Shown here piece after piece: positions 12,681-24,900 of a stretch of DNA of 64,000 bases (the stretch's first letter is position 1; each line of letters begins with the position of its first letter). The position numbers and the translations under genes are program-made. A model generated the notes under the pieces. It was given only the letters and a program-made list of their open reading frames with translations, made no database searches and was not told the DNA's origin. The stretch is taken from assembly GCA_030760725.1 (NCBI GenBank), contig JASWHV010000011.1, positions 83,801,765-83,865,764 of the forward strand, written 5' to 3'. The stretch comes from Neostapfia colusana (lineage: Eukaryota > Streptophyta > Magnoliopsida > Poales > Poaceae).

Positions 12681-12824
12681 CGGCCGCGGTAAGTTGTCTT
12701 CGGCGCTCTCGGAGGGCTTTATTGGCTATTCTTTTGATAATTCTCTCTGTTCCTATTTATCATTAAGATGTTTCCTCTTCATAGAACATGAACATATGCT
12801 GACACCCGAGGCGAGGGTGTCACA

Positions 12825-12838
12825 AATCTACCCCCCTT
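12825..12838 (-). promoter_or_regulatory. Polypurine tract of element B
   Basis: Minus-strand AAGGGGGGTAGATT abuts the 3' LTR and would prime plus-strand DNA synthesis. The polyprotein stop TAA (12839-12837) overlaps its first two bases. The core matches the purine tract of element C. Confidence 0.8.
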
Positions 12839-15800
12839 AAATCGAATCTCGCCCTTGAGATTCGTTAGTAGGAAATAGATGGGGGAATTCTGCCTTGATA
12901 TCCTCTTCACGCTCCCATGTGGCCTCAGCTTCGGTGTGATGGCTCCATTGTACCTTGCACCATCGAATCACCTTGTTTCGGGTGACCCTTTCCTTTACGT
13001 CCAAGATTCGGACAGGGTGTTCTGCGTAAGTCAGGTCCTCTTGAAGTTCAAGTTCCTCCATTGACACTCGTTCTTCTGGCACTCTCAAGCACTTCTTGAG
13101 CTGGGATACATGAAACACGTCATGTACGTCGGAGAGGTGGTTTGGAGCTCTAGTTGATAGGCTACTTCTCCTTGCTTGTCCAAAATCTTAAATGGTCCGA
13201 TGTAGCGAGGTGCTAGCTTGCCTTTGACGTTGAAACGTCGTTGGCCTCGGATAGGCGATACTTTAAGGTATACGAAGTCTCCCACTTCAAAGGTCAACTT
13301 CCTACGCCTATTGTACGCATAGCCTCTCTGTCGTGACTGCGCAGCCTTTAAGTTCCCCCGTATCGTTTGGACCTGCTTTTCGGCTTCTTGTAGTACTTCG
13401 GGTCCAAACACCTGGTTCTCTTCAGTCTTGTTCTAGAACAGTGGCGTTCTACACCGTCTACCATATAAGGCTTCGAAAGGCGACATCTTTAAGCTAGCTT
13501 GATAGCTGTTGTTATAGGAGAACTCGGCATACGGTAAACTCCTATCCCAACTATGCCCACGTTTCAAGGCGCAAGCTCTCAACATGTCCTCCAAAATTTG
13601 GTTCGTCCTTTCGGTTTGTCCATCTGTTTGTGGGTGGTAGACGGAGCTGAAATCCAGTCGTGTACCCATGGTTTTCTGCAGCTTCCTCCAGAATCTAGAG
13701 GTAAACTGAGAACCTCGATCTGAGACTATCCTCTTCGAAACTCCGTGACGGCACACGATCTGCTCCATGTACAACTCTGCCAATTGTGCAACGTTATAAC
13801 TGGTCTTTACCGAAAGAAAATGGGCAGTTTTCTTCAATCGGTCCACAATGACCCAGATGGAGTCGTACCCTGACTGAGTACGTGGTAATCCGACGATGAA
13901 GTCGATACTGATGTCCTCCCATTTCCATTCGGGTATTCTCAAAGGTTGCAACAATCCAACGGGTTTTTGATGTTCGGCCTTTACCCGTTGGCATGTGTCG
14001 CATAGGGCAACGTATTCGGCTATATCCCTCTTCATACCATCCCACCAATAACAAGTTTTTAAGTCCTTGTACATTTTGGTGCTTCCTTGATGTATGGAAT
14101 AGGGTAAATCATGTGCCTCCTTCAATATCATGTCGCGGAGGTGTCTTATGTTTGGCACACAAATCCTTTTTCCTAGCCAAAGCGTACCCTTTTCATCCTC
14201 CTTGAAATCCTTCTCTATTCCTTGTCGGATTCTTTCCTTGATCTCCTTGATTTCCTCGTCCGTTGATTGGCCCTCTCTTATTTCTTGCTCCAATGGGGAG
14301 TGGATCTCCATTATCTCCACGTTATTCAAGAATCCGAGGTGTAACCATTCGAACTCCTTCCGTAGTTCGGGTGGTAGCTCCCAAACCGTGAGTTGATGAC
14401 ATGCTCCCTTTCGGCTCAATGCGTCCGTTACCACATTGGCCCTCCCGGGGTGGTAGTTGATTCCCATATCATAATCCTTGATGAGTTCTAACCATCGACG
14501 TTGCCTCAAATTCAAGTCCGTTTGTGTAAATATGTACTTGAGGCTTTTATGATCCGTATAGATCTCACATCGATGTCCAAGGATATAATGTCTCCAAATC
14601 TTCAATGCATGCACCACTGCTGCTAACTCCAAGTCGTGCGTAGGATAGTTAAGCTCGTGCTTCTTTAATTGTCGTGAGGCATAGGCTACCACTTGTCCTT
14701 CCTGCATGAGTACACATCCGAGCCCTTGTCTGGATGCGTCACAATATATGTCAAAGCTCTTGCTTACGTCTGGCAATATCAGAACTGGTGTTGTGGTTAG
14801 CCTTTTCTTGAGTTCCTCGAAACTTTCTTGGCAGGCTTGTGTCCATTGAAAGATTTTTTCCCTTCATTAGCAACTCCATCATAGGTTTTGCTATCTTAGA
14901 GAAGTCTTTAATGAAGCGCCGATAGTATCCTGCCATCCCAAGGAAACTCCGAATATCCCTCACGCTCTTCGGTTGGTCCCACTTCAGAACATCTCTCACC
15001 TTTCCAGGATCAACCGATACCCCTTCCTTGGAGATAATGTGGCCTAGGAAAGATATTTCCTTTAGCCAAAATTGACACTTGTTGAGCTTGGCATACAATT
15101 GATGCTCACGCAACTTCTGCAGGGTCAATCTCAGATGTTCTTCATGCTCCTCCTCACTTTTTGAATACACCATAATGTCGTCGATGAAAACTACGACGAA
15201 CTTGTCCAAGTACTCCATGAAAACCTTGTTCATAAGGTACATGAAGTATGCAGGTGCATTCGTCAATCCAAAATACATAATGGTATATTCATATGAACCA
15301 TACCGTGTCCGAAAGGCTGTCTTAGGTATATCAGAGGGCTTAATCTTCAGCTGGAAGTATCCCGACCGAAGATCAATCTTGGAGAATACTCGGGCTCCTT
15401 TCATTTGATCGAACAGGTCCTCTATATGGGGCAGAGGGTATTTATTTTTGATTGTCACCTCGTTGAGCGACCTGTAGTCCACGCACATTCTTTGGGTTCC
15501 ATCCTTGTTGTCCACGAAGAGTACCGCAGCTCCCCATGGTGACGAGCTTGGACGGATAAAACCCTTCTCCAACTGTTCTTGAATTTGCTTCTTGAGTTCA
15601 ACTAGCTCGTTGACAGGCATCCTATATGGTCTCTTAGCTATAGGTGCAGTTCCGGGTACCATTTCTACGGCAAACTCGATGTCCCGGTCAGGTGGCATTC
15701 CTGGAAGCTCCTTCAGGAACACGTCCGAAAATTCCTGAACCACTGGAATGTTGTCCAATGTTGTTCCTTCGACGTGGTTCAAATTTGTCCGTTCGGTTGT

Positions 15801-17331
15801 TTGCTGGGCTGACTCAAACTCGACACGAATACCGTGTTCGTTTGTCAACTGCACGCTCCTTTCAGCACATTGGATTACTCCATCGTGCTTGCTTAACCAA
15901 TCCATTCCGAGTATGATGTCGATCCCATGGGAGTCCAAGACAATAAGGTTGGCAAGGAAGTCTACCCCCCTTATTTTAAGACTTACTCTAGGACATACTA
16001 TATTAGTCCTCTTTTCTCCTCCGGGAGAATTAACTAACATAGCACATTCTAAGTGGGATACGGGTAGATGATGTTTGGCAACATATTTGGATGATATGAA
16101 GGAATGCGATGCTCCGGAATCAAATAAAATGGTGGCTGGGTTGGAGTTGGCAAGGAACAAACCAATTGCGACATCCTCAGCCTGTTGTGCTTCCTCAGCA
16201 GTGACATGGTTTACGTGGCCACGAGCATAGTTCTGCGGTCCACGTTTCCCTTGGTTGTCCCCTCCGTTTGTTTGCTGGTTCTGCTTGGGCACGTTAGCTG
16301 TCCAGGGCCTCTCCTCGGGCACTGGTTAGCGAAGTGGCCTACTTCCCCGCATGCAAAGCATGCCCTGTTGCCTACGGCAGCGGTACGTTGGGGTGGGGGT
16401 TTTGAACAGGAGCACCATTGTTAGGTCGGGGCGCTGGAGGCATGGGCACACGAGGTGCCGGTGCAACGAATTGTTGCTGTGGTGGCTGACCAGGGCGGTA
16501 TGCAGGAGTGGTTGATCCATACTGCGGGGCAGGGGGCATGTACCTAGGTCGTACGTTGCTCCCTTGGGGCTGGTATGGCATCTTCCTCTTGCACTCTCGC
16601 TCGATCTCTCGGATCTTGTTTTCAACCACAATAGCCTTGTCAACCAGCTTCTGGAAGCTTACGTAGTCATTGTTGAGGAGCTGAACCTGGATCTCATTGT
16701 TCAACCCTCTCATGAACAGGTACTGCTTCCTCTGGTCTGAGTTGACATCTTCGGGGGCGTACCGGGACAGTTGTATGAACTTGTTGAGATACTCGTTCAC
16801 ACTCTTCTATCCTTGGCGGAGACCTTCAAACTCCTACCTCTTGAGCATCATTACACCAGCAGGGATGTAGTGAGAGCGGAAACTTTCCTTGAACTCAGTC
16901 CAAGTGATTGTCTCCGGGTTGGCATGAGCGTTGCTCAAGGCATCCCACCATTCAGCAGCGGCTCCTATAAGTTGGTGCGATGCGAAGAGAACCTTCTCTC
17001 GGTCGTTGCACTGAACAATGGCGAGCTTCTTCTCCATGGATTTCAACCAATCACCGGCCTCCATTGGATCGCTTGCTTGAGCAAAGGTGGGTGGTCGAGT
17101 CCTCATGAACTCTCCCAACCTGTTATGAGCCGGCGATGGTGGTGGCGGTGGTACTGGAACGGGGTTTTGGTTGGCCTGCAACTGACCCAAAGTTTGGATC
17201 ATGGTTTGCATAAGCTGGTTTTGCATGGCCATCAACCTTTCCAGATGGTTTTCACCAGCTCCGGGGTTAGCAGGAACTTCCTTGTGGTCATCCTCCTGGA
17301 CGTTCCTTCGGCTGGCGTTTCCTCTCACCAT
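12837..17331 (-). pseudogene. gag-pol polyprotein of element B (stops and frameshifts)
   Basis: Read from ATG at 17331-17329, which follows TCTCCCTCACAG on the minus strand. Gag runs to about 16835, then two in-frame TAGs lie between 16834 and 16800. The zinc knuckle CFACGEVGHFANQC (about 16345-16304) is in a different frame from the sequence on either side, so two frameshifts flank it. Protease (LFDSGASHSFI), RT with VVFIDDI and the start of RNase H follow to about 14860, where a run of A's marks another frameshift. RNase H and integrase (HHCC, SDRGSQF, HPQTDGQTERTNQ) continue to a TAG at 13433-13435 on a conserved Trp. A frameshift near 13140 precedes the chromodomain (Trp present in EAEATWERE). 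Final stop 12837-12839. Confidence 0.92.
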
Positions 17332-17810
17332 CTGTGAGGGAGAACGAAATAGAAGGGAAGCTTAGAAGGTTAGGTAGGTCCCTTCAACTATATGCATCAA
17401 GGCGAGTTAGACTATATATATTAGCCCATATGAGGATGTGATCAAGTGCCAAAGCATTTCACACCTCTTTCTTCTTACGTATGGATATGGACAACTGTCG
17501 AAGTGTTCGGTCGACACTTCCCCCGGGCCTGCACTGGGCAGCCCGCGGAGGTTCTTTTTTCGGTGGGGCTAGTCCCTTGCGGAGAGCTTGCGCGGATGGA
17601 CGAGTTAGTAAGAGCTTGACGCGGTGAGTTTTACGTGGTTCAGGCCGCCGGAGCGTAAAACCCTACGTCCACGGCGAGCTATGGAGCTCACTGTATTGCT
17701 TGCTGCTCAGGGCCGGAGTCCTGAGCTTGGGGGTGAGTTACAGCTTGGGAGTGTATGGCTAGCGTATGAGTTGCAAAGTGCGAACCCTTGCTATCGTCGC
17801 CTACCCGAGC

Positions 17811-17818
17811 CTTTTATA
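17811..17818 (-). promoter_or_regulatory. TATA box in 3' LTR of element D
   Basis: TATAAAAG on the minus strand, downstream of the G-box repeats. The 5' LTR copy is at 39526-39533. Confidence 0.65.
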
Positions 17819-18219
17819 GTCCAAGACTCGGGCGGCTTACAAGGGGAGCCGGGACCCGACAGGTGGTCCCAGGGAAGATTGTCTATTATCTACCGTATCT
17901 GCAGTTATGCCGGTAGTTGTCTCTGGTCGAAGGCTTCTGAGTCTTCATCTTGCCGCCCTGCCCATGCCGCATGCTAGTCGTAGTGGTTGATGACGGCGCA
18001 GGCGGCATGGGATGTCTTGTCGCGGTATTTATTGGCTGGCAGGTTTTGACACCGCGCGCCAGTTTGTGATGTGACTGGGCGCAACGGCACCTGACAGAGG
18101 CGTGCTCCACGTTTCCGTGTCTTGGGAAGATGCGGGCCTTGAATACCTTGTACGGGTAAGGTATGGGGCGTCTTTACGCCCGCTGCCTATCGCTCGGGGG
18201 CAGGCAGCGCCGTTCTGCT

Positions 18220-18540
18220 GCCACGTGGCGGGCCCGGAGCCCTTCTCAGAGGAGAGGAGGCCCCGGTCCGAGGGGCACGTGGAGCCTCCGGACCTCTCCC
18301 CGTGGAGGGGGAGGCTCGGCTTCCGTCGGCCACGTGGCGGGCCTGGAGCTCTCCTCTGAGGAGAGGGAGGTCCGGCCCCGCTGGACGCGTGGCGCCTTCG
18401 GACCTCTCTCCCGCGGAGGGGGAGGTCCGGCTTCTGTATGCCACGTGGCGGGCCCGGAGCTCTCCTCTGAGGAGAGGGAGGTCCGGCCCCGCCGGACGCG
18501 TGGCGCCTTCGGAGCTCTCCCTGCGGAGAAGGGCGAGTTC
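18220..18540 (-). promoter_or_regulatory. Three tandem ~110-bp G-box repeats in element D 3' LTR
   Basis: GCCACGTGGC occurs at 18220, 18329 and 18440 (spacings 109 and 111 bp). Each unit continues into GGCCCGGAGC and a GAGGAGAG/CTCTCC inverted segment; units 2 and 3 also carry GGACGCGTGGCG. The palindromic G-box is a classical bZIP/bHLH site. On the minus strand the tract lies about 400-720 bp upstream of the TATA box. The same array is at 39934-40255. Confidence 0.75.
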
Positions 18541-18592
18541 CTTAGGCATTTTCCCCTGTGCGCGGGGGTACCCCATATCTCAGGTACCGACA

Positions 18593-19082
18593 GTGGCCCC
18601 AGGGCCCATCTCGGGGGAGATAGCGAGCCCGAGGTGGGACCTCCGTCTCTTCTGATCCGCGCACTTTCTCTAAGTCCCGAATTGACCGCTGCCGGAGCAC
18701 GAACGGCCGCGGGATCGTGGGAGCGTGCGCTCACTTGATGGTTGCTTTTACTGCGGCGGTTCCCAAGACTGCCACTTCTGCACGTTGCGGCGCTTTCTTC
18801 GGGAACCGCCGAAGTGCCTTGCCGGCTCATCTTCTCAGGAGACTGACTCGTTGACCCACCACTTCAGTTGGGCGGCTTGGGTCCACCCGTCATCGGCATT
18901 CGGTCTAGGGGCCGAAGCGGTTGCCGATGCGGTGTATTCGAAGAGTTCCGAATCGCTTGGAATTGCACCCGGGAAGTTTTTAGAGGGGATCTTACCCACA
19001 TTGCGGCTTCCCTTCGCACTTCTCTGCGTTTCTTCTCGGACTCTTGTGCTTTTGCTCCCTTGCCCTTGAGTTCTCCCTCGCC
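18593..19082 (-). other. Spacer between D 3' LTR and antisense ORF, with putative purine tract
   Basis: On the minus strand the bases next to the LTR read GATGGGCCCTGGGGCCAC (18610-18593), the expected place for plus-strand priming, though not a clean purine run. On the plus strand the rest is the 5' side of the ORF at 19083. No other feature seen. Confidence 0.45.
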
Positions 19083-20718
19083 ATGGCCTCCAACCCGCCA
19101 CTAGAGAAGAAGCGCGCTCGATCTCCTCCAGCGGCGGCGTCGGCGCCAAGTCGGGAATCTGGGGTGCCTGGCACTCCCTCCGGTGGCGACTCGAAGAGGC
19201 CCCGGGCTGATGCGTTGAGGGAAGCTTCTGGGGCGTCCTCTGTTCCGCCAGTTCAAGCGACTGCGGAGCGGCCGTCAGTGACGGTAGCGGGCTCTGGGAG
19301 TCCTACCCCGGCTCGGAAGTCGGGGTTCAGGGCCCGCTGGAGTGTCCGCGCTTCCCGGCCATCCCCGACTTGCGGGGAGTCTGTGTCGTTGCGCTCGGAG
19401 CCAGGGGCAACTGCCGCGGCCCCCAGGCCAGCGCGAACTTCTCCTGTTCCGGTGTGCCCGGACTACGCGGCGGCGTCGTCTCTTCCTGCCGAGACGGCCA
19501 CCCCGGCCCCCAAGCCAGCGCAGGTCGACCCTGCACCAAGCGGCCCGGCCTTTACTCCAGCACCACCTTCCCAGCTCGCCCCTCTCCACAGGTCAAGGAG
19601 CCAGAAGCTGAAGAGAGCCCGGCAGGTCCGGCTGCCAGAGCCTCGGAGCCAGCTTCTCCTGATCGGCGTCTCGTCTCGGTTGCTGGTGCGTCGACTCCTC
19701 TTGAGGATGAGGTAATGGAGGAGGTCGGGGGGACTGCCCCGGCCTCTGCTGCTCCATTGCCCCTGGCGGATGTCTTCACGCTTGCCGAGACGAGCGTTCG
19801 GCAGGTCTTGGCTGCACTAGATCGCGAGCGGGAGGAGTATACGGTTGAACGGGATCGCCTCCTCACCTGGGGGAACCTTTTGCGGGAGAGGACCGCGAAG
19901 GTTAAGAGGGAGCTCGACTCCAGGCGGGAGTTGCTCGACTTCAGGGAAGTGCTCCTCGACCGGATGAAGCGGGCTGTCGACCGCATGGACACCCAATCGC
20001 GGCGGATCAACAGGGAGGCCCTAGAGGCACACGCCCGGGCCGAGGAGAGCCTCTCTGCTGCTGTGGAGATACGGCAGCAGTTGGAGCGCCGTAACCTCGC
20101 CGTTGAGGAACGGGAGCGTTCCACGGCAGCTGAGGCGGAGAGGGTCGCCGCGCAGCTGGCGGCGGGCGAGGATGACCTTCGAGCTCGGATCGAGGAGCTG
20201 GAGATCCTGAAGGCAGACCTCGACTTGAGGGAGGAACAGGTCTCCCGTAATCGCCGGGCGGTCTTGGACCGGGAATTGGCCGCCGACTTCAAGGCTGCTG
20301 AGTTGGAGCGGCTCGCCAAGACTCTCCATCTTCGGGAGAGCTCCCTGGTGGCCAAGGAGAAGGAATTCTCCGAGAGGAACCTGGAGGCTCTGCAGGCGGC
20401 CCGCCGCGAGGTGGAGGAGCTCTCGGCCTTGTGGTCCTCCGAGGCTCTTGCGGTCTCAAGCTTCGTGGATCGAGCGGGGTCCGCCCTGATCCCTCTTGGC
20501 TTCAGTCCGGTGAGGGCCGCGGCCCCTGCGTTGAAGGTGGCGGAGGTGATCCCCGTGCTGGAGTCGATCGGCGCCAAGCTGGACAGGCTAGACTCGGTGG
20601 TCGCCAGCGAGCTTGAGGCCGAGGGACGCGGCCTAGCCTTAGAGGTCGCCTCACATGTGCTGGCATGCTTTAAGAGCCGCGACCCCTCTTTCTCGCTAGA
20701 ACCAGCGAGAGAGGGCCC
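19083..20718 (+). pseudogene. Antisense extra ORF of element D, coiled-coil protein, first part (cut by element E)
   Basis: The ATG at 19083 has a good context (GCCATGGCC). The first ~165 codons are Pro/Ala/Ser/Arg-rich and basic (MASNPPLEKKRARS...). The reading frame then shifts near 19580-19590, by an indel or possibly an intron at CTCTCCACAG|GT. The second frame encodes a long charged heptad-like region, about residues 230-470, with many Glu/Arg/Leu (e.g. DREREEYTVERDRLL), consistent with an extended coiled coil. Element E enters at 20719; the remainder is at 35513-35606. Orientation is opposite to the element's gag. Tat-lineage retrotransposons are known to carry such additional antisense ORFs of unknown role. 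I did not identify a named domain. Confidence 0.65.
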
Positions 20719-20767
20719 TGTAAAAGCCCAAGAAAAGGGACTTGCAAAAACTTTTATGCACCTCACA

Positions 20768-20787
20768 ACACAACAGTTTTGTTGTGT
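20768..20787 (+). promoter_or_regulatory. Hairpin near 5' end of element E LTR
   Basis: ACACAACA-GTTT-TGTTGTGT, a perfect 8-bp stem about 50 bp into the LTR. The related LTR at 63915 has a different but still perfect stem at the same place (63968-63985). Confidence 0.5.
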
Positions 20788-23436
20788 GTAGATTGTGAAA
20801 TATTGTGAAGAGCAAGTGGCCTCCATCAAAGGAGTGATTAGAAGGGAAAGCCTTCACTTTCACAATGTAGGGTTTCTACACATGAGCATGAGAGGTTGAG
20901 CTCACCCCTAGAATTTAAAAAGTCTTGGGAAGGTTCAGTCCAAAGCTCATGCAAATTCAACAATTTTTGAGGCACTTTTGGGTTATTTCAAAAGTAGGCC
21001 AATTTGAATGTAAATTCAAATTGCAGCAACTTTCATCACCCAAATTCAAAAGTTAGCTTCATATCTACACTCAGCACATTTTTCTGAGTAAACCCACCAA
21101 TTTTCATCCCCATTGGAGTTCATCTTGTCAAGAGCTAAATTTGCTAGAATTCAAAACTGAATTTGAATTTCAGTTTAAATATGAAGCAAATTTAACCAAA
21201 CAAAGTTTGAATTTGAGAATTCAAATTCAAACAAACACTTGGGGACTAAGTCTCACATTAAATTGTGAGTAGCTGGAGATAATTGAGTGCCAACAGAAAT
21301 GAAAAGAATTGGAAAGGGGATTAGAGGGGAGAGGGACCCACAGGTCAGTGGGGGAAAATTGGTTTCAGCTGAACGGGTTCGGCTTCTCACCGAAGCAAAC
21401 GCTCCCGGCGTGCCACCGAGCCGATTCTTCGGACGCCCCCACGTGAGACGACGCAGCCAGCTCCTGCTTCCTCCCTCGCGCTGGCCAGCTGCTTCTGCCG
21501 ATCATCACGCGCCTACACCGCTGAACAGAGGCGCCGTGTTCTGTTGCCCAAGGAACGACCGAGCGCACGCCGCCGACTTCGTTCGATCAAAACCCGGAAA
21601 TTCACCGCGAGCAGCGCCTCTCCTAGCCACAAAACCGCACCAGCTACTCGCCCTTTACCTCCTCGGCACGAGAGCAGTCGAGTTCAGCCCTTCCCCAGAC
21701 TTAGCTCCACGTTTCCGAGCAACACCCGAGAGACCGCCACCACTCGGCTCACGGTGACAGCCCAGCAGAGGGCCTTTCACAGCTGAGCATGGACGGTTTC
21801 GGACGCGCCGGTGAGCACTACTGCTCCCACCCAAACCACAGGACCCACCGTGAACAGCTGAGCAAGAATTTGGAGAAACTCCGCCGGCGACCACAGAACA
21901 ACGTTCCGGTATGAGACCTCCGAATTCCCACTCCCTTCTCGTCATTAGTTCGCTAAACTGTGCACACAGGAGCTAGACTTGACGGCGCCCAAGTTTGCTC
22001 CGCAACCCTAGCTTAATTTTGGCTATAGCCGGCGTATTTCCCGGTTTTCCAGCCGCAGTTGTGGCGGGAAAGGTTGGGCTCACGGTGACGACTAGGTTAG
22101 AGCTCTCCCCGATCCCTAGCATCGCCTTGTCGACCTTCCATGAGATCCCCCGGTGCTGTAGAGCCTATCCGCCGAGCTTTTGGCGGGCTAATGTGCCCGA
22201 GCGACGGTGCCGATAGTCACCGAAGGCCGCGGCTCGTTGCCAGCCTACTTCCGGCCACCGGCAACCCGAGCCAACCCCGTAGACTTGTTCCCCGACCCTG
22301 AAAACCCCCAGGCGGCGAGTCTCCGGCCGAGAGGTGGCCGGGAAGCTGGGTCCGGCGAGCTCCAGTACAGCGCCGGCGAGGGGGAGGCGCGGGAGCGAGA
22401 GGAGGAAGAAGACCCACCGGGCCCACGTGTCAGCAGCTGAAGATTAAAACCCCGGATCAGCTGTGGCGTGTGATTCCGTGTGGTGGCGCGGGAAAAGGTC
22501 TGTGGCCCCCGTGTGGCGCGAGTCCGGCGGTTGACACGTGTAGGGTGGACCCACAGGCAGAGTTTGAACTTTTCCCGAATTAATTTGAATTCCAGATTCG
22601 GTTCAAACTTTGGAACTGCATAACTTTTGCTAGGAAGCTCCAAATTTAGTGATTCAAATTGGGTTGGATTCATCTTGCCTAGCTCTGTCCAGATATACCA
22701 CCCAATCTGTATGAGACCCATTAATTAATTCTGGAAAATTCTTTAAAGCTTTTCAGAAAAAGAATTCTAGAGGGAGTTTGGTTCATCCAAAAATCCCCAA
22801 ATTTTGCCAGGATGTTCTTTAGGACATTAGGAAACCCCTGTAAAAGTTTCAGACCATTTGGAGTTGATTTGGTCAGAGCAATTCAAATTGAAAGGTGCTG
22901 TGTTCATTTGAATACAGAAACATTTTCAGAGAATTTCCAAAAACTTGGAAATTCAATTCTGGGCAAACCTTGACTCCAAAAATGCTAGTAAAATTCATGC
23001 AAACTCTATGAGCTATAATAGAAATTGTAGTTCATTAAGTTGAGCATGAACAGGGGTATTACCTCAGAATTAATTCTTCCTTGCTGATTTGCCAAGAGGA
23101 TTATTCTGAGCAAACCATTCCATGAAAAGTGCTAAGGTTTGGTCCAGAGAGTTTTCTTGTGACAAGGAACTCACACAAAAATTCTCAGCTCCATTGGAGC
23201 TCTAGATCACCCTGTCCTGTTTAATCACTTAAGGGATTAATATGGAAAAGGGGGAAAACCACTTAGCATTTAGCCATGTGATTAAGTCCAAGCCAAACCA
23301 CCAACACCAGTTCATATTTAAATTCTTAAACAAAGTTCCAGGTGTTAGAGGCTGGTTATTAGAACCAATAGTAGAAGTCTTACTCTAAACTCACTTTTGC
23401 ATATAAATTAACATGTAGTATTTCATTAACGTGTAG

Positions 23437-23514
23437 CCGTTGAAGAAGAGACTCCGGAAGTGCTGGACTTCCTCCTTCCGGACGAAGAACTAACTCCTGA
23501 CCAGCAGCAACAAG
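23437..23514 (+). other. Exon-like block in LTR of element E (78 nt)
   Basis: Preceded by TTAACGTGTAG and followed by GCAAGCC. Open in phase 2+3n+1, with an acidic product rich in Glu, Pro and Gln. Joining at 24543 by a GC-AG intron of 1,028 bp (23515-24542) keeps the frame open to TGA 24638-24640. Confidence 0.5.
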
Positions 23515-24542
23515 GCAAGCCCCGGTTTGCATTAACCCTTTTTAAAAGCTTTACTTTGTTCACATGTGTCATATGAAGTATGTATGTGCATTAGGTATAG
23601 GATGAATGAAACCCCACTTGCATAACCAAAGGTTCCTAAAAGAGTGAGGGTAGTGTCAAGGACCTCGAGTAGACAGGCTATGCTTAATGAGTCATAGGAC
23701 TTCGGTACAAGTCGAGTAGTTGGAATCTACTCGCGAGATAGGCTTGGGACACACGGGTTCGGTTGAGTGATGTGAGATCACTTTAGTAATGAAAATGAGA
23801 CTAGGCAGGGGCTAGGGCGCAGCAAGAGAGAGTCTTGTGTGCGCAGCCCTGCCCGTGTCGATTGAGGACCGATCCGTGTGCGGCCCTGCTGAACAAGTAT
23901 TGAATGTACCGAAGGCATATCGGATATATGGACCCCGATAAACCGATGTAGCCTAAACCTCCGGGCGTCGAGGCATAGCACACCGATTTATAGGTGTAGG
24001 TTGAGGGCAGCAAGGTGGAAATCTGCCAACGGGCATAGAGAGATGCTCCGTGTGGGGAACCTCCTGCTCGTTTCGGTGCGACCGGTTCGACGTTTGGGCT
24101 GTTGGGTGAAAGGTTGTCCCGTACGACATCGAGTGAGCGTGCTGTGCAGCTCCACGGGTGGGCGTACGTGACGTGCTCTTTGGGTTTTCCCTGCAGGTGT
24201 ATATCGAGTCGATTCGCCGTCCCTCGCGGTGACGAGTACTGCTTGTTCACTGCGTCGTAACGTAGACTAATGGATGAAATATATTGATTCAATGATGCTG
24301 ATTGATATAATTGTATTGCTACATGTGTGCCACCTAATACTGCTTACTAAATTTCAGATTTCCTGAACTGTTAACTTGTTGCTAAAAGATGAACTAAGGA
24401 TGAACTTGTAGGCGTGTCCTTTTGCTGAAATGTTACTATCCTATGTCCATTGTACACCTCATGTAGAGTTTCATGCTTAGGTGAGTCGGTTAAGCCTTGC
24501 TGAGCCTTCGTGCTCACGGTTGCTGCTTAAGTGTTTTTTCAG

Positions 24543-24640
24543 GTGAGGAGCCACCCACGGACTCGGAGTACGAGTCCACCGGCGAGGGTTACCCTCCGTC
24601 GGGGACCACGGCTGAGTGGGAGCCGTACACGCCACGCTGA
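24543..24640 (+). other. Second exon-like block in LTR of element E
   Basis: Follows TTTTTTCAG and is open from the phase set by 23437-23514 to TGA at 24638-24640, encoding an acidic, Ser/Thr/Tyr-containing segment (EEPPTDSEYESTGEG). It begins with GTGAGG, so the junction also resembles a 5' splice site placed directly on a 3' site. Confidence 0.45.
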
Positions 24641-24900
24641 GCTGAGACGTGCAGCTAGTGTGGGTTGCCCTAGGGCTGGGCAACCGACTTTTGCTGAATA
24701 GGCGGGCGTGAGTTGTATAGTGTAGTCTTCCGCTGTGTAATAGAACAATATTTGTAACTTAAGTTTGTACTTGTTTGTACAGTTTCAGCTGTTTTTCCCA
24801 TGTAATATATTGTGTTCTTATGACGTGTGCTGTCGGGTGTCGCATCGCGCGGCACCACCCTCTGCGATCCTGGATGAGCGGATCCCGGTCCGCCACAGCC

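Larger units (their letters stand above)
9867..12824 (-). repeat. 3' LTR of element B (2,958 bp)
   Basis: Near-identical to 40592-43550. Reading the minus strand, it has an upstream tract of ACGTG-rich repeats (12680-12175), a TATA box (11985-11977), a donor-like GTGAG|GTAGG (11806/11805), an exon-like block (11506-11426) followed by GCAAGTGC, twin palindromes (10708-10678) and an acceptor-like CAACAG (exon sequence from 10212). The order matches the A/C LTR although most of the sequence has diverged. Confidence 0.95.
17496..18592 (-). repeat. 3' LTR of element D (1,097 bp)
   Basis: Matches 39211-40307 with roughly 30-35 substitutions counted by eye, mostly transitions. On the minus strand it holds a tandem G-box tract followed by a TATA box (17818-17811). 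Confidence 0.95.
20719..24897 (+). repeat. 5' LTR of element E (4,179 bp)
   Basis: Starts TGTAAAAGCCC and ends GGTCCGCCACA. No clear TATA box recognised. It contains a terminal hairpin (20768-20787), a donor-like GTTCCG|GTATGAG near 21913, an exon-like block 23437-23514 followed by GCAAGCC, a hairpin at 23713-23733, and an acceptor TTTTTTCAG ending at 24542. Open frames inside it (e.g. 21287-21757) have no recognisable product. Confidence 0.95.

Noticed and set aside
9867..12824. The segments at 9867-12824 and 40592-43550 as two solo LTRs
   Set aside because: They share one pair of target duplications (CCGGC), with PBS on one inner side and purine tract plus pol on the other, so they are the two ends of one split element.
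21287..21757. 156-codon open frame in the E LTR, present again at 31896-32366
   Set aside because: The two copies are LTRs of one recent insertion, so agreement carries no evidence of selection, and composition explains an open frame in GC-rich sequence.
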